From: Rotaria sordida
Taxonomy: Eukaryota > Rotifera > Eurotatoria > Philodinida > Philodinidae
Assembly: GCA_905250125.1 (NCBI GenBank)
Contig: CAJNOL010000389.1
Location: 1 to 64,000, forward strand
Reading direction: 5' to 3'
Length of the DNA: 64,000 nt
Position 1 is the stretch's first letter, and every line of letters starts with the position of its first letter. This document shows, one piece after another, positions 50,242 to 62,174 of the stretch. Below the pieces are notes generated by a model. That model saw nothing but the letters and a program-made list of their open reading frames with translations. It searched no databases and was not told the origin of the DNA. Made by a program: the position numbers and the translations under genes.

Positions 50242-51554
50242 TTATTTAACATGATTATTATAATAATTTTCTAATTGATCAAATAATGTTTTATGAAAAT
50301 CATGCATAGCATGTTCAACAGTTGGAGCATAGCGACCTGAATCATATGCTTGAGATTCAAGACCAAGTTGAACATTTTCACATAAATAAATATCTTCTTG
50401 TTGTACAACATACGAATCGTTTTGTGAATCGTTTTCATGAGTTTTATTTGTTAATTGAGGACAATAATAATAATCCATATGAACAATACAATTACGTTCA
50501 TCAATAGGTACAACTAAATTTGTATCCATATATGGTCCATATCGGTTAATCATTAAATTAGGATAAATATATATGAAAAGAACATCACCTTCTGTTCGTT
50601 TTGTACCACTACAATATTGTACCGATATTTTCGGATGATCAACAACTGTTTTATATTCATTCATATTTAAAATTGAACATAATTGTTTATGAGCATAAGG
50701 TACATGATAACCACCATCAAGAAAATTATCAATAAATATTTTCCAATTACATTTTATATGATAACTTTTTCTTGATACATATTCTAATTGTTCATAATTT
50801 GTTGATTTTAAATATTTTTTATCAATATATTCAATATGTGATAGATCATTTTTAATATTATCATTATTTAAAAAATTTAAATTTAAATAAATAAATGGAC
50901 CAATTGTTTGAATTGATATAGGTTTTAAACGAATAGTTGATGCTTTAAATTGTTCAATAGTTTTTAAACGAAATGCTCTTTTTAATCGTCCATTAAAATC
51001 ATAAAGCCAACCATGATATGGACAAGTAATTTCATTTGTTTCAATATGACCTTGATTGTTATTTAATAATATCATACCATGATGACAACAAACATTATAA
51101 TGTGCATATAATGTTGATGTTTTATCAATATTTATTATATATGGTTCTGAAAGAAAACGATCTGTTAGAAAATCACCTGGTTTTTTTAATTGAGATTTTC
51201 GTCCAGCTAATAACCAATTTTGACCAAAAATAGCATATCGTTCAAGTTCAAATATATCTCGTGATGTATAAAAACTAGATGGAAGTGTTAAAGCACGTTC
51301 AACAGGAATTTTTGATGACCATGATTGAAGAAGATATTCAATTTGAGTTTTATTTGATGGAGAATAAATTTTCAAATGACGACATGATACTTGCAATAGA
51401 CTATAAGAAGAAAATATCAAGAAATATATATATAAATCTATACATTAAGAATAATAGCAAGATAAAAATGTATCAATTGAATTTAGCAAAATCATAGGTA
51501 ACACAAGGAAACCAGCATTATTTACAGCGAAGAACGTAACAGACGGAAATTCAT
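50242..51554 (-). CDS. Choline-monooxygenase-like Rieske [2Fe-2S] oxygenase (2 exons)
   Basis: Exon 1 (51554-51526) encodes ten residues; exon 2 (51400-50242) carries the rest, 395 aa in all. The main frame has no ATG at its start, so the leader exon is needed; its GTAAAT donor and a TATAG acceptor keep frame. The combined start (MNFRLLRSSLLLQVSCRHLK) resembles a mitochondrial targeting peptide. The Rieske cluster ligands are C114-x-H116 and C136-x2-H139 (CPYHGW). The mononuclear iron site is DNFLDGGYHVPYAH (H242, H247), with a later Asp in the QQEDIYLCENVQLG block. The closest family I know is plant choline monooxygenase and related bacterial ring-hydroxylating oxygenases. The likely substrate is a choline- or betaine-type amine, by family inference. 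The uninterrupted 1.16-kb core is unlike its intron-dense neighbours. Confidence 0.9.
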
Positions 51555-52075
51555 GATTTTTTCTTTTTCAATTGAAAATAGTCTGATAAACAACCACTAT
51601 AGTAAATACATTGCAATTGATGTAAAAATTAACCAACCAACAATGAAGAAAGTTTCTCATTTATGATTGGTTAATAGAATGACGTTAATCTGTCAGTAAA
51701 AATATAATAAAAGAAAGAGTATGTAGGCGTGGGAGTATTTTCCTAGATTTACTTGATAGATTTGACGATGTTTATTAAAATTTTTTACTTAAAATTTCTT
51801 TGAAGTTTTTGTTTGTTTTATCAACAATTTTATGTATTTATTAACTGTTTATACTATGTTTTCTTTACAGTATATATATTTTAATTCGATTTATTGTCGC
51901 TTACATTTGCGTCTCTTCGACAATTTATGCTCTCTGGTCGACAATTGTCGTCAGTTGAAGTAATTTCATTTTGAATATTAAATTCCATTTCTATTAGACC
52001 AAGGTAAAGTTTCTAAACTTTTATTTTCGATGTTAGAAATATTGTTTTCATTTTAGATTAAAAAAAAAACAAAGT
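51555..52075. promoter_or_regulatory. Divergent promoter region (Rieske gene / transporter-like gene)
   Basis: 521 nt between two head-to-head start codons. AT-rich, no open frame. Any shared promoter is inferred from layout. Confidence 0.4.
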
Positions 52076-55000
52076 ATGACTTTCGGCGAATCTCTTTACA
52101 AAATTGTTTCTCATTATTCACAATTTTGTAAGTTTTTTTTCTTCTTCTTGAAGATTTACTTTTGATTAAATATATATATATATATATATTTTTGTTCTTA
52201 TAATTAAATAGATTTCGTTGCTATTGCATCGATACTTGGTACGGGTATTCTTGGCCTTCCGGTGACATTATCTGATAGTGGTTTTCGACCATTTATAATC
52301 TCATTTTTGATCTGTTACTTTGTTCAAGTAAAAAAGAAATGCGTAAATACTTTGTTTTTTTCTCTTATATATTTCTTTGATTAAAGGTATTGACAATTTT
52401 TTTCTTTACGGAAGTTTTACAAAAGGCTTATTATCGAAATGTTGAAAATTTACAACTAGTAAGTTAGAATTTAGCAATTAAATTATTGCTTTTTTTTTTC
52501 TTTTATTTTAAATAGAGCGACAAGGATAATGCACCGATTCATATGGAGAAAGATGAATTACCTACGTATGGATCAGATTATGATTTGGCAGCAAGACAGG
52601 GTAAGAATAGATCAATATTTAAGATTAGTGTTTTTTTCTTTATCATCGCATCTGTTTCTAATTAATGTACATATCAAAAGATATTATGATTATTATTTTT
52701 ACTATCTAAGAGGGACCATTTCTGTATATCGCTGTTTGCCTAATGAATGTTCTCAGTAGGGAATATAAGATCTAGGATGATATCAACATAAATGTATAAC
52801 GAACCAAACAAAAAAAATAATAGAAATAATCTTCATCATTATATAAAATGTAAGAAAGAGAAAGAAAATTAATCATATGTATGTTTAACCATTAGAGTTT
52901 GTCCTATTTGTTTGCTAGTATAAATACACATAAATTATATAAATATCTCGATACATTTGATCAATAAAAACAACGTCTAGATCATGGTAGCCATAGTACT
53001 TGTTCCGCGTTTATGCTTATACATATTAATGTGTCTTAGTTTTACATTGGCAATTATATTAATTAGTCAAGTAATAGCGGGATTGTGTAATGTAATCATA
53101 AATTGTCGTCGAAAGACAATGAGAGAACAACGTCCTATTTTTAATTTCTATATATTTCATCATTTAATTACATGTATAATCCGTTGTATAACAATGTTTA
53201 TAATTTGTTTTTGTCTAATAATTTATGATAAATGTCTTTCTATTGAATTTTTTATTCATTTTCTTTTATTATTATCAACATTTGATGTACTTTTAATTAT
53301 AATTGGTGAAACAGCACATTTTTGGGATTCAACAATAAATTATAAAAGTACATTATATTCAAAATATTGTTTAATATTTGGATTATTTTTGATTTATTTT
53401 CTTTCAAGTCTTTTTCTTTCTATTCATATAACAATGGGTGGAGATAATCCGCTTATTATAAATATATGTAAATCAATAAAACCAAAAAAATTTTTTTTTC
53501 AATATAATGATAATGAAACATCTTTAATACCAACAAAAATTCTTTATCTACTTTTCATATTACTTAATTTATTAACATTAACATGGATATATACATCATA
53601 TAAAGATATATTTAAATTAAAACGTAAATGTTTAGCAACAGTATTTTTTTATTCACTTGTATTAACAAAATTTCAAGAACATGAACGTTCAAATATGGTT
53701 AATCAAAGTTTAAAACGTCTTTTATATGTATCTTTATTTGTTTTAAGTAATATAATATCTATATTACCTGGACTAACAATAAAATCTTTGAATATAACAT
53801 TAAATATTTATTTTCGAATATTTTTTATTTATTTAACAATATTACCATGGTGTGAATCTGTAACATTTTTATTTTTCAATGAAATGAAATTTAGTTTTAT
53901 AAAGAAAAAATTTATAACAAAGAAAAATCCTGATCTTCAACAACGTATTGGTACACGTTTGAGTTCATATCGAGAAAATACTATTAAAATTTCAATCAAT
54001 CAAATTAATTAAAACAACGAAGGACAATACTTTTTTTTTTTCTATTTATATTTAGAATACGGTGAATTTGTGGAATTACGAGATATGGTTGTTCCTTCGA
54101 GAGGTGATTTTTTTTTTATTTTTTATTTTTTTTTCGTGTTGTCTTTTTTCTGTTTGTTTGTGTTTCTGTATTTTCTATTCGTAAATATATGTGTATATAT
54201 ATTGCTTATTGTCCTCTCACAGGCGATGTTGAATCTAGTGTACCACTAATGCTAAACGACAATGGTGATCACGACATAACTACTACTATGAAATATTATG
54301 CCAGACAGTGTATGGATTTCGTTTGTTTTTCTTGCTGCATGAATGATTTCTTTCTTATGTTTTGTTTTCATATCAAATTATGGATAAATTTAATTCTTTT
54401 TCTATAGCCAATAAAGTGGATACAATCAAGCAATGTTTACCAAATCTTCATTCATTGGGAGAGCTTTTATTACCATGTTTTCTTCGACAATTATTTACAT
54501 TAACGGTACTATTGAGCTTGTATGTATTAGTTAGTTTCTTATTAATTTTATGAAAAGGAAAAGATTTTTTTTATTAGATTATGCTTATTAGTAAGCTACG
54601 CACTAGCTGGTAGTCAAGCATTTACAACTTTATTTCATGTCAAGTAAGTTATATGAATGATAAATAAATGAATTATTTCAATTTAATTTTAGTTATATTA
54701 AAATGATTCCGGTTTTTTGTTGGACATGGACATTTGTCATTATTTTTCTTCATTCATTTATTCAACCAATTATATCAGTATTAACTTTTCTTAAAGGAAC
54801 ACTTTTTACTGGAACGGTAAATAATTCTAATTATATATTTTATATCGTTATTTGTTCTTTTTTTCTTTTTTTGAAAGGTTGTTGTAACATTATTAGTTGG
54901 ATTAAAAGTACAAAATCCAGTAACAAATGATTATAAAGCTATTGGAGATTCATTTTTAATGAGTACAATTGCATTAGGTAAGATAAATTATTTTGTTTAA

Positions 55001-58000
55001 TTTGATAGATAGATTTTGATTTAGGTGGTTTAATGAATGTTATGCCATTAATGTTTTCAAAATTGAAACAGACAAGAGATGAAGTAAATTAAATTTTCTT
55101 TTTTATTTTTTCGACAAAATCTGTTTGATATCTTTTTCTTTATGCTTAGATTATTGGCTTCAATGTAGCTTTATTTCTTGGTTTGACAACATGTGTTATT
55201 TTAAATATTCTTTGGTATGATATAATAGAAGTCAGTGAGATTCTATGAAATAAGATAATGTTCAATTGAGAGAATTTCGATTAGATCAATACTATTATCA
55301 AATACTTTCATTTATGTTTTTTTTTTCTTATTTTTGTTGGAATATTAAAATAATTTTTCTTTACCACATTGATATAATATCATTTAAATTTACTTCTGAT
55401 CAAAGTCTAATAAACATATGCACGATCTAATAATCAGGGATGTTCTGAGATTAACGAGATTGAAAGACCGACCATTGTTTTGGATATGAATGAGAAAAAA
55501 GAAAATTTTCCATGATTGGGACTCATCTCCTCCCGCTCAGGACACCTTTGGATCTAATATTTGAACGCAGAAATGAATAATGCTTGGTTCATATTGATAG
55601 ATCTGTATAAGACTTATATACTTTGTAATAGACCTGATTTTTCTCCTAACAAAAACAAATTATAGAAATCTATGTATATGTATAGAACAATGAAACACTG
55701 ATTTGTATCGGCTAAAAACTTTATAATCAGTATTTTCAAATCGGATCGATTTATCAACATTCTTTATATTATTTCAAGAAAACATTTTTAAAAAAAAAGT
55801 AAAAAAAAAAAAACAACTGCATTAACCCTTTACCCCCCCCTTGGTCACTGGAATGACCATTTGTAGAACGATTGCAGAAAATAAAGGAAGCATAGAATTC
55901 AAAACCTCTAAGAGCACTATTTGTAGTAAACTTCATGAGCTATCGACTAGTAAAAAAAGAGATTTTTTTCGCTGTGCTAGTGCCGAGATATACAACTTAT
56001 AAAATCGATGATTTTCAAAAAAAGTAAAAAATGGAATTTTCTTGGTAAAATTCTTTTTCTACCTCTAGGCAATATATATCTTGGCGACGTGTTGCGTGAT
56101 TTACATCAAAGAAAGTATCCACTAGTAGATTATATAAGTTTCAAAAATTTGAAAAGCATTAGGTAGGCAAGATGTGGTAAAGCATCGAATGGTCACTGAA
56201 GGACTTCCAGAAAATCAACCCTTAGCTTTTGGCCTTCTACAATCCGAAAATAAAGTTTTGTTTAAACTACGTAAAATTATAGAGTGAACAATTCTCTACA
56301 AAATAAGACGTCCACGAGCTCTCTACGACGTTTTTTGGCCGAACTCCGTCGGTATTATGGAAAGTTCACGAAATTTTTTCCAAATCGATCCCCCTACTCC
56401 CCCTCAACAAACTACCCTAAAACTCAAGTGTGCGTTTGATCGATCTGACCGTAATTTTAGCATATTGGAGGCACCAATACTCTATTCCAATGGCTGTTTC
56501 ATCAATAGCTCTTCTGGAACCTCTATGGGGGGTAAAGGGTTAAAATGCTTTTCATATACACATTTGTACCATTTGACTTTTCTCGGCATGTCACAAATTG
56601 CATGTAACAAAAAAGAAACCATTGAAATCTATTCGATTGCTGATTTTGTTTTTTTGTTAGTCTTTTTAAACGACTCATTTTTAACTTATATATTTTCTAA
56701 AGGTGTTGGTCAATATTAGCAATTGTTCCACAACGTAGTACATGTTTATCAAATAATCTAAATGAATCAATTCAAATGGTATTTAATCTTTTAAATGAAT
56801 CACAAATTAAAGGTCAATGTATTTATTCACCTTCATTACAAAGGTGGATTTATTTGAAAAAAAATAATAATCTTTTATTTAAATTCTTCTTTTTTTTCTT
56901 TAAGAGCGGAATTAAATGGAGAAATTTCAACAGTACCATTAAGCAAAGTTAGTTCTATAATGCAGAACTTAAAAAAAGAAGAACACAATAATCTTTTTTT
57001 TTCTAATTAGATTCTTGAAACGGACGATTATAAATTTTTTCAATATGTTTCATTTATTGTTCAATTATTTATTGTAATAAGTATTTCGGTTTCATTTATG
57101 ACTATGGGTTCAGCATTACATCATACAAGTAAAATAAATATTTTTCTTTGTATTTAATTAATAAATTATTTTTTTTTCCTTAGTCAAAGGTGTTGTTGAT
57201 TCATTTTGGAATCCAACAATAGAAGCAGAAACAAGTTTAACAAAATATGGAAATATTTTTCAATATATTACTGTCCGACGGTAAATAATAATGGATGAAC
57301 CGAAAATTTTCAGATAAAATATTTGTTTATATGGGCTTAGAAATTTTATCTCAATTTTTGTTCACGACTAATGAAGGAATGTTTTTAAAGGTTTGAAAAA
57401 TTAGATTACATGGTAAACCAATAGACTTTTGCTAACTTTTATAAGTTCCTCATCGAAAGTGTCAAAAAATAGTGAAGTTCGAGTGAATATCTCTTTACAA
57501 AAGTTTATATTGAACTACACTTTGGTCTTCACCCAAGTAAAACTATAGGCACATTGTCAAGAGCTCCTTTCCATACAAAACACCTTTTAATCAAAAATCA
57601 GAATTTAAGAGAAACGAAACTTAAATTGATCTGTAGAAAAAACAACCTCTAATAGTACATTTTGCCAAGTAGATTCCACTCTACAAGTTGATATATTAAT
57701 AAAAGTGTCAACATTTACTTTCGAATTGCAACAATGAAGGTACAGAAGTGTACAGAAAAATTTTCCACCCCAACTATTTTGTTGAGCCTTTCCAGAAGAT
57801 CATTTCATTGGTGTCAAGAAAATTTCTAAGTCTATATTCAGTCAGAACACAAAATTCTGGTCATAACAAGATGGTCCCAGTAGAACCAGGACCAACACTT
57901 TTCCATTAGGAGTAATATCTTTTTTATGCTCGTGTCAAACTTGTATCAAATATCATATTCTCACGACTCATGTGTTCTAAAATTTTATACGAAAATTATC

Positions 58001-58852
58001 AAGTAATAATCACTTACAATTTTGATAGTAAAATTAATTCTTTTTTTTTTCGTAAACAACAGATCTGTCAAACATATCAATATGCAGAATAGATGAAGTA
58101 TTAGTAAATTTAAAAAAAGTAATGAATCCCCAAAAGGGAAGATATTAGATGTCATGCAGATCGTGCAAAATTTCTCGAACTCAATGACACTGCTAAAAAA
58201 TGATAAAGCATTTTTTGCTAGTGACATGTATAACTAAGTGCGAAACCCGGACTAAAAACAATTGATTCCATTCACTACTAGTTATAACCCATAGATTTTG
58301 ATTTTTCGAAAATATTTTCAAACTAGTCAAAAATAAACAAAGATTTTGTCTCAAAAATTTCGGTTCGTTTATTAAATAATGAAGTTATTTTCTATTGAAA
58401 TGATAATTTATTGAATTTTTCTAGAATTATACAAAGCATTTTTTCTTTGATTATTTTCTCAATTGTATTTGGTATTGCAATGAGTAATCCAAAGGTTTGC
58501 AAAAATAAAAAATAAAAAACAATAGAATGTTGTAATTATTAATTCATGATAATTTTAGGGTTTTAAAAGTATTCTTGAACAAGCTGGAAGTCTTTTTCAA
58601 AATATTGAAATGGGTATATTTCTTGCAATAATGATTTATAAAGTCACAGCAACAGAATATCGGTAAGAAATGTTAAGTTTTAAAGAAAGAAAAAAAAAGG
58701 AAAGATTTCATTCAAATATTTTATCTAGCCGTTATGTATTACCTTTTCAATTACCACAATGGTTTATTACTTTTCAATGGATCATTCCAATTTATTTTGG
58801 CTTTGCTGTTATTTATGATATATATCATATAGTTTGGCATTATTTAAAATAA
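52076..58852 (+). CDS. Multi-pass transporter-like protein of APC/AAAP type (19 exons)
   Basis: Nineteen exons keep frame over 560 aa. They start at 52076, 52212, 52387, 52516, 54056, 54223, 54408, 54578, 54693, 54878, 55025, 55150, 56703, 56905, 57011, 57184, 58425, 58559 and 58729. The first helix holds the broken-helix motif IASILGTGILGLPVTLSDSG, as in amino-acid/auxin permease-type transporters (G-x-G-[IV]-LGLP). About ten further hydrophobic segments follow. A ~90-residue hydrophilic loop rich in Asp/Glu sits between helices 2 and 3, and a second polar loop after helix 9. Substrate is unknown; amino acids would be the default guess. The end (IYDIYHIVWHYLK) is short and cytosolic. Intron 4 (1,455 nt) contains a separate 7TM gene, intron 12 contains a piggyBac-type element, and intron 16 (1,144 nt) is long without an obvious insert. 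Confidence 0.82.
52919..52926 (+). promoter_or_regulatory. Possible TATA box of the nested 7TM gene
   Basis: TATAAATA lies 58 nt upstream of the ATG at 52984, inside the host intron. In such AT-rich DNA this match is weak evidence. Confidence 0.3.
52984..54012 (+). CDS. Intronless 7TM (GPCR-like) gene nested in a transporter intron
   Basis: A single 342-codon frame lies entirely inside intron 4 of the host gene, on the same strand. It has seven hydrophobic segments with a GPCR-like layout: helix 1 LCLYILMCLSFTLAIILI, a basic first loop (NCRRKTMREQRP), a long second extracellular loop with Cys and possible N-glycosylation (CKSIKPKK, NDNETS), and a basic third inner loop (KFQEHERSNMVNQSLKRLL). 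It ends in a basic 45-residue tail (FSFIKKKFITKKNPD). Helix 6-7 features such as CWxP or NPxxY are not evident, so it is at best a divergent orphan receptor. A basic, hydrophobic intronless gene of this sort fits a retrocopy or a lineage-expanded receptor. Codon use is like the neighbours. Confidence 0.72.
   Translation: MVAIVLVPRLCLYILMCLSFTLAIILISQVIAGLCNVIINCRRKTMREQRPIFNFYIFHHLITCIIRCITMFIICFCLIIYDKCLSIEFFIHFLLLLSTFDVLLIIIGETAHFWDSTINYKSTLYSKYCLIFGLFLIYFLSSLFLSIHITMGGDNPLIINICKSIKPKKFFFQYNDNETSLIPTKILYLLFILLNLLTLTWIYTSYKDIFKLKRKCLATVFFYSLVLTKFQEHERSNMVNQSLKRLLYVSLFVLSNIISILPGLTIKSLNITLNIYFRIFFIYLTILPWCESVTFLFFNEMKFSFIKKKFITKKNPDLQQRIGTRLSSYRENTIKISINQIN
55822..56543. mobile_element. piggyBac-type non-autonomous element in an intron
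   Basis: Ends are TTAA-CCCTTTACCCCCC and GGGGGGTAAAGGG-TTAA: perfect 13-bp terminal inverted repeats with the TTAA target site on each side (55822-55825 and 56540-56543). A sub-terminal inverted pair TGGTCACTGGAATGACCA sits next to the left end, and GAATGGTCACTGAAGG occurs inside. The element is 714 nt. A frame starting at 56357 runs out through the right end and is not a transposase. It lies in intron 12 of the transporter-like gene. Confidence 0.94.
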
Positions 58853-59154
58853 AAAAAAAGAAGAAGAGAAATGAAAATAGCATAATATTTATTTTTTTTT
58901 TGTTGTGGTCATAATATTGCTGATTTAATATTGTCTCAATAATATATTTTATTTTTATTTGTTTGTTTGTTTGTTTTTGTCTGTAACATAATTGTTGTCA
59001 TCGACATTTTTATTTAGTTTTCTCGTACAAATTTTATGCTCATATTTATTTTTCTTGTCTTCTCAGTCAAATGTTACAATGTTTGTCGGAAAAAAAAAGA
59101 GATCAAGTATAAATTTATTTATTTTCGTTGTCTTCAGATTGAACAATCATAATA
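58853..59154. other. Short intergenic spacer
   Basis: 302 nt, T-rich, between the transporter-like stop codon and the next plus-strand start codon. No gene. A TTTG tetranucleotide run occurs near 58959. Confidence 0.5.
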
Positions 59155-60941
59155 ATGCATTCGACATCAGCTAATATTGGATTTCAAGATTTATATACTC
59201 AATTAACAGAACCTCATATTGGATTTGAACGATTTGTAGAAGAATGTAATAATAATATACCAACAAATAATACTTCAGGTATCATTTTGATTTATGTACT
59301 AAAAAAAAAAAGGATTAGAAAGATAAAAATTCATAACTATATCGAATAATAATTGTAGTTTTTATCCTCGCTTTGAATTAATAAATCCCTAACACAATGA
59401 ATAGAGAATTTCGATAAAATAAACAATCTTTTAGTGATAATAAAATTAAAAAAAAAAACATTTTCAAATTTTAAGATTTAAGTAACCTAATAAACTTTTT
59501 CCATTCTTTATCAATTACTGTCGGTATATTCGTAGTAAATTTAATTGTCATATTGATCGTAGGATATTCAAGATATTTTTGACATAACTGAGAGTTGTAG
59601 TCGATCGAGAATTTTTGAACTGGTTTGGTCTAACCAATTCAAAAGATGTTTTAGACCGGCAAAAACTGGTCAGTTTATTGGATCATACTGCGAGTGACTT
59701 CAAAAAAACATTTATTTTCTTTTTTGTACGCAGATTTTTAACATCTTCAAGAAGAAATACCATGTTATAGTTGTTTATTCTATATAAAGGAAGAAGAAAA
59801 GAGAGTTATTTCCTCATCAATTGATTTCTAAACTTCAAATCTTGAATTTTTCTCACTCAACCTTGTCAGACAAATCTAACATCTCTCGTCAAACGACGAT
59901 CCAAGTCGAAATTTGATGTTTATCAAAAACGTTTAGCTCAAATAACATAACTTTGATGGGCACTTTTTAAAAAAATGAAATATATTTCGATTAAAGAAAT
60001 AAAAGTGTGGACGAACATTTTTGAAACAACATTATTTCATTATTTTGATAAGAATAAGGTTTATCAGAGAAAAATGACATATCTATAACATACTTTCCAA
60101 CCTATGAAAACCGATTGGTCTAGCCAAAACGGTTACAATTCTGACATAATTATATCTTCATAATTAAAAACTAACAATTATTTTTATCTTTATTTTATTC
60201 ATACTAGGAAATACAAATCCTAATTCAAGTTTACCAATTCAAACAAATATAATCTCATCGTCTGATTATTCATCAACTATTTTGAAAACAATGCCTTCTT
60301 CTTCATCAAAATCAAATGGAAATTCTCATTTATCAATAAAACGTCTTTTCACTCCATTTTTATCTACTATTTATATTGAAATTGATACAATATGGTTTCA
60401 AAAGAAATGGTTAATATTTAATGATAATCATAAAGAAACATTTTTAATATTATGTTCAGATATATCAAATTATTTAACTGTACAAATGGCTATTAATCAA
60501 AATTGTTTTGTAAACAGTAAATTACCACTTCGTAATCAACCTGAATGTTTACTTATTCGAACAGAAATCAATAATAAAAGTTTATTTTTACCTAATTCAA
60601 TTATTTCATTTGAAAATTTTTTTGATAGAAATAAAAATTTATCTCAAGGAAAATTAATTGCTATTATATGTGAGTCAGATAAAATTAAGAATAAATTAAT
60701 GTTTTATAAACATTCACCAAAAAATCATTGGTATATTCTTCATATTAATCGTATAAAATCATCACAATCATATTCAAATATATTATCGGATGATGAACAA
60801 TTTCAACTTGAATCAATTTTAAAACAAAATAATCATAGAAAATTTATTCATCCATCTGAATTAGTTTTTCCTTTATCTGCTTTATGCTATCATCCTATTA
60901 CTTATGTATATCTTGTACAGAAAATTAATGATGAGAATTAG
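59155..60941 (+). CDS. CYLD-related protein with only the C-terminal half of a USP fold (2 exons)
   Basis: Exons 59155-59278 and 60208-60941 give 285 aa. The first exon is MHSTSANIGFQDLYTQL...; the second starts with a Ser-rich linker. Within the second, NQPECLLIRTEINN..LFLPNSIISFENFF followed by LIAIICES..KLMFYKHSPKNHWYILH matches, in order and spacing, the part of CYLD around its last catalytic-domain strands (CLIIQ..RFGKDFKLF and ELFAVLCIETSHYVAF). The position of the catalytic His is occupied by other residues and there is no Cys box, so it cannot be an active deubiquitinase as modelled. The similarity is from memory and modest. The 929-nt intron contains a weak inverted repeat (59618-59640 against 60109-60135). 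The next exon-like block, at 61395, is a parallel copy. Confidence 0.55.
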
Positions 60942-61394
60942 TAAATTTTTGACTATAATCAACGAATGTGATCATAAAATGTTTGTTTTTTTTGTGATTT
61001 TTATTTAATTAAGAAATTCAATTTTTTTCGATTGTTTGTTTTCTTTTTTGATTTAATTGACAATTTCATTGAAGTGATTATATGATTTATAGAATGAATG
61101 TAAAAGTTTCTTATGTATTATTTTTTCTGTTTTATTTTGTATAATATACAAATTATATATTTTCTACTTGTTATAATATTTGTGTCTTCCTTTATAAAGA
61201 AAAAATTTTTTATTTTGAACTTAATTATTTTTCTTTTTTTTTTTTTTTGCTTAGATAAGAAACAATTTTAGAAGCTATCAAATATATCATTAGAATATTC
61301 ATAATTACATTTATGCTTCATAAATAATTTATGGCAACTGGTATATAATATATTATTGGTTAAAATCATTTTTTATTTTTATATTTTCGTTTAG
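60942..61394. other. Spacer between two CYLD-related exons
   Basis: 453 nt of AT-rich sequence with no coding character. It ends in the acceptor TTCGTTTAG directly before the exon at 61395. Confidence 0.45.
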
Positions 61395-62008
61395 ATTCTC
61401 GAACGTATGTTGATACGGATGATATTCTTCAATGTATTATAAATGATGCTAAAGCTGGTTATATGGAATCTCGATGTCGAGATTATTTAGATGTACGAAC
61501 ATATAGACATGCGATTTGTTTTGATACAGGAGAATATTTTGATGCATTAGAATTATATGCTCCTGTTGGGTCATTAACTATTCAAAAAATAATTGATGAT
61601 CATCAAGATTTAGATACAATTCATTTACGACGACCAGCACCTGTTATTCTACCAATAATAATATCAAAAATTTGTAATGATGCTAATTCATATGTAATTC
61701 CATCAGAAATACTTAATATTCATGCTATTCTTCCTCGTTCACCACGTTATCAACTCGAAGCTATTATATGTGAACTAAATCAACATTTTATTGTTTTCAT
61801 AAAAAATTTAGAAACAAATAAATGGTATTATTATCAACATGATTATACATGTGAACAATTAAATAATGATTTAAATGATAATTTGAATGATATAATTGAG
61901 TCAAGATCAGTGAATGAACAAATACGTTTAATAGAATCAGCACATTTTCTTTTATCATTAATTTTTCATAATGCAGTAAAATATATTTATAGACAAGAAG
62001 AAAAATGA
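61395..62008 (+). CDS. Second CYLD-related terminal exon (alternative 3' exon or tandem copy)
   Basis: Open from the acceptor at 61394 to a TGA, 204 codons. Its entry phase (1) is the same as that of the exon at 60208, so exon 59155-59278 could splice to either. It contains SLTIQKIIDDHQDLDT..RRPAPVILPIII, then LEAIICELNQHFIVFIKN..NKWYYYQHD, then SAHFLLSLIFHNAVKYIY. These follow the CYLD order TIQQLLEWSF..APSCLIIQ, LFAVLCIETSHYVAFVK..WLFFDS, ARRLLCDAYMCMYQ. The equivalent of the catalytic His (QHF) is kept. A preceding 60-residue part (DTDDILQCIINDAKAGYMESRCRDYL) is not recognised. No CYLD B-box zinc insertion and no Cys box are present. Whether it has its own first exon cannot be told here. 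Confidence 0.55.
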
Positions 62009-62174
62009 ATTTTTATTTTTTTTTCATTTTATCTTTTCTGGTTTTCTATAATGAAATTGTTTTGATATATAAATGATACAAAATTTTGTGATGTTGTTTT
62101 TTTTACAATAAAATCTAGAAAAAAGTAATACTCAAGGAAAAAAAAATTTTTATTTCATTTTTTTTTGGAGATCA

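Noticed and set aside
56357-56719. 120-codon frame inside and beyond the piggyBac-type element
   Set aside because: It crosses the element's right end and TTAA into host intron, so it is not a transposase remnant or a host gene.
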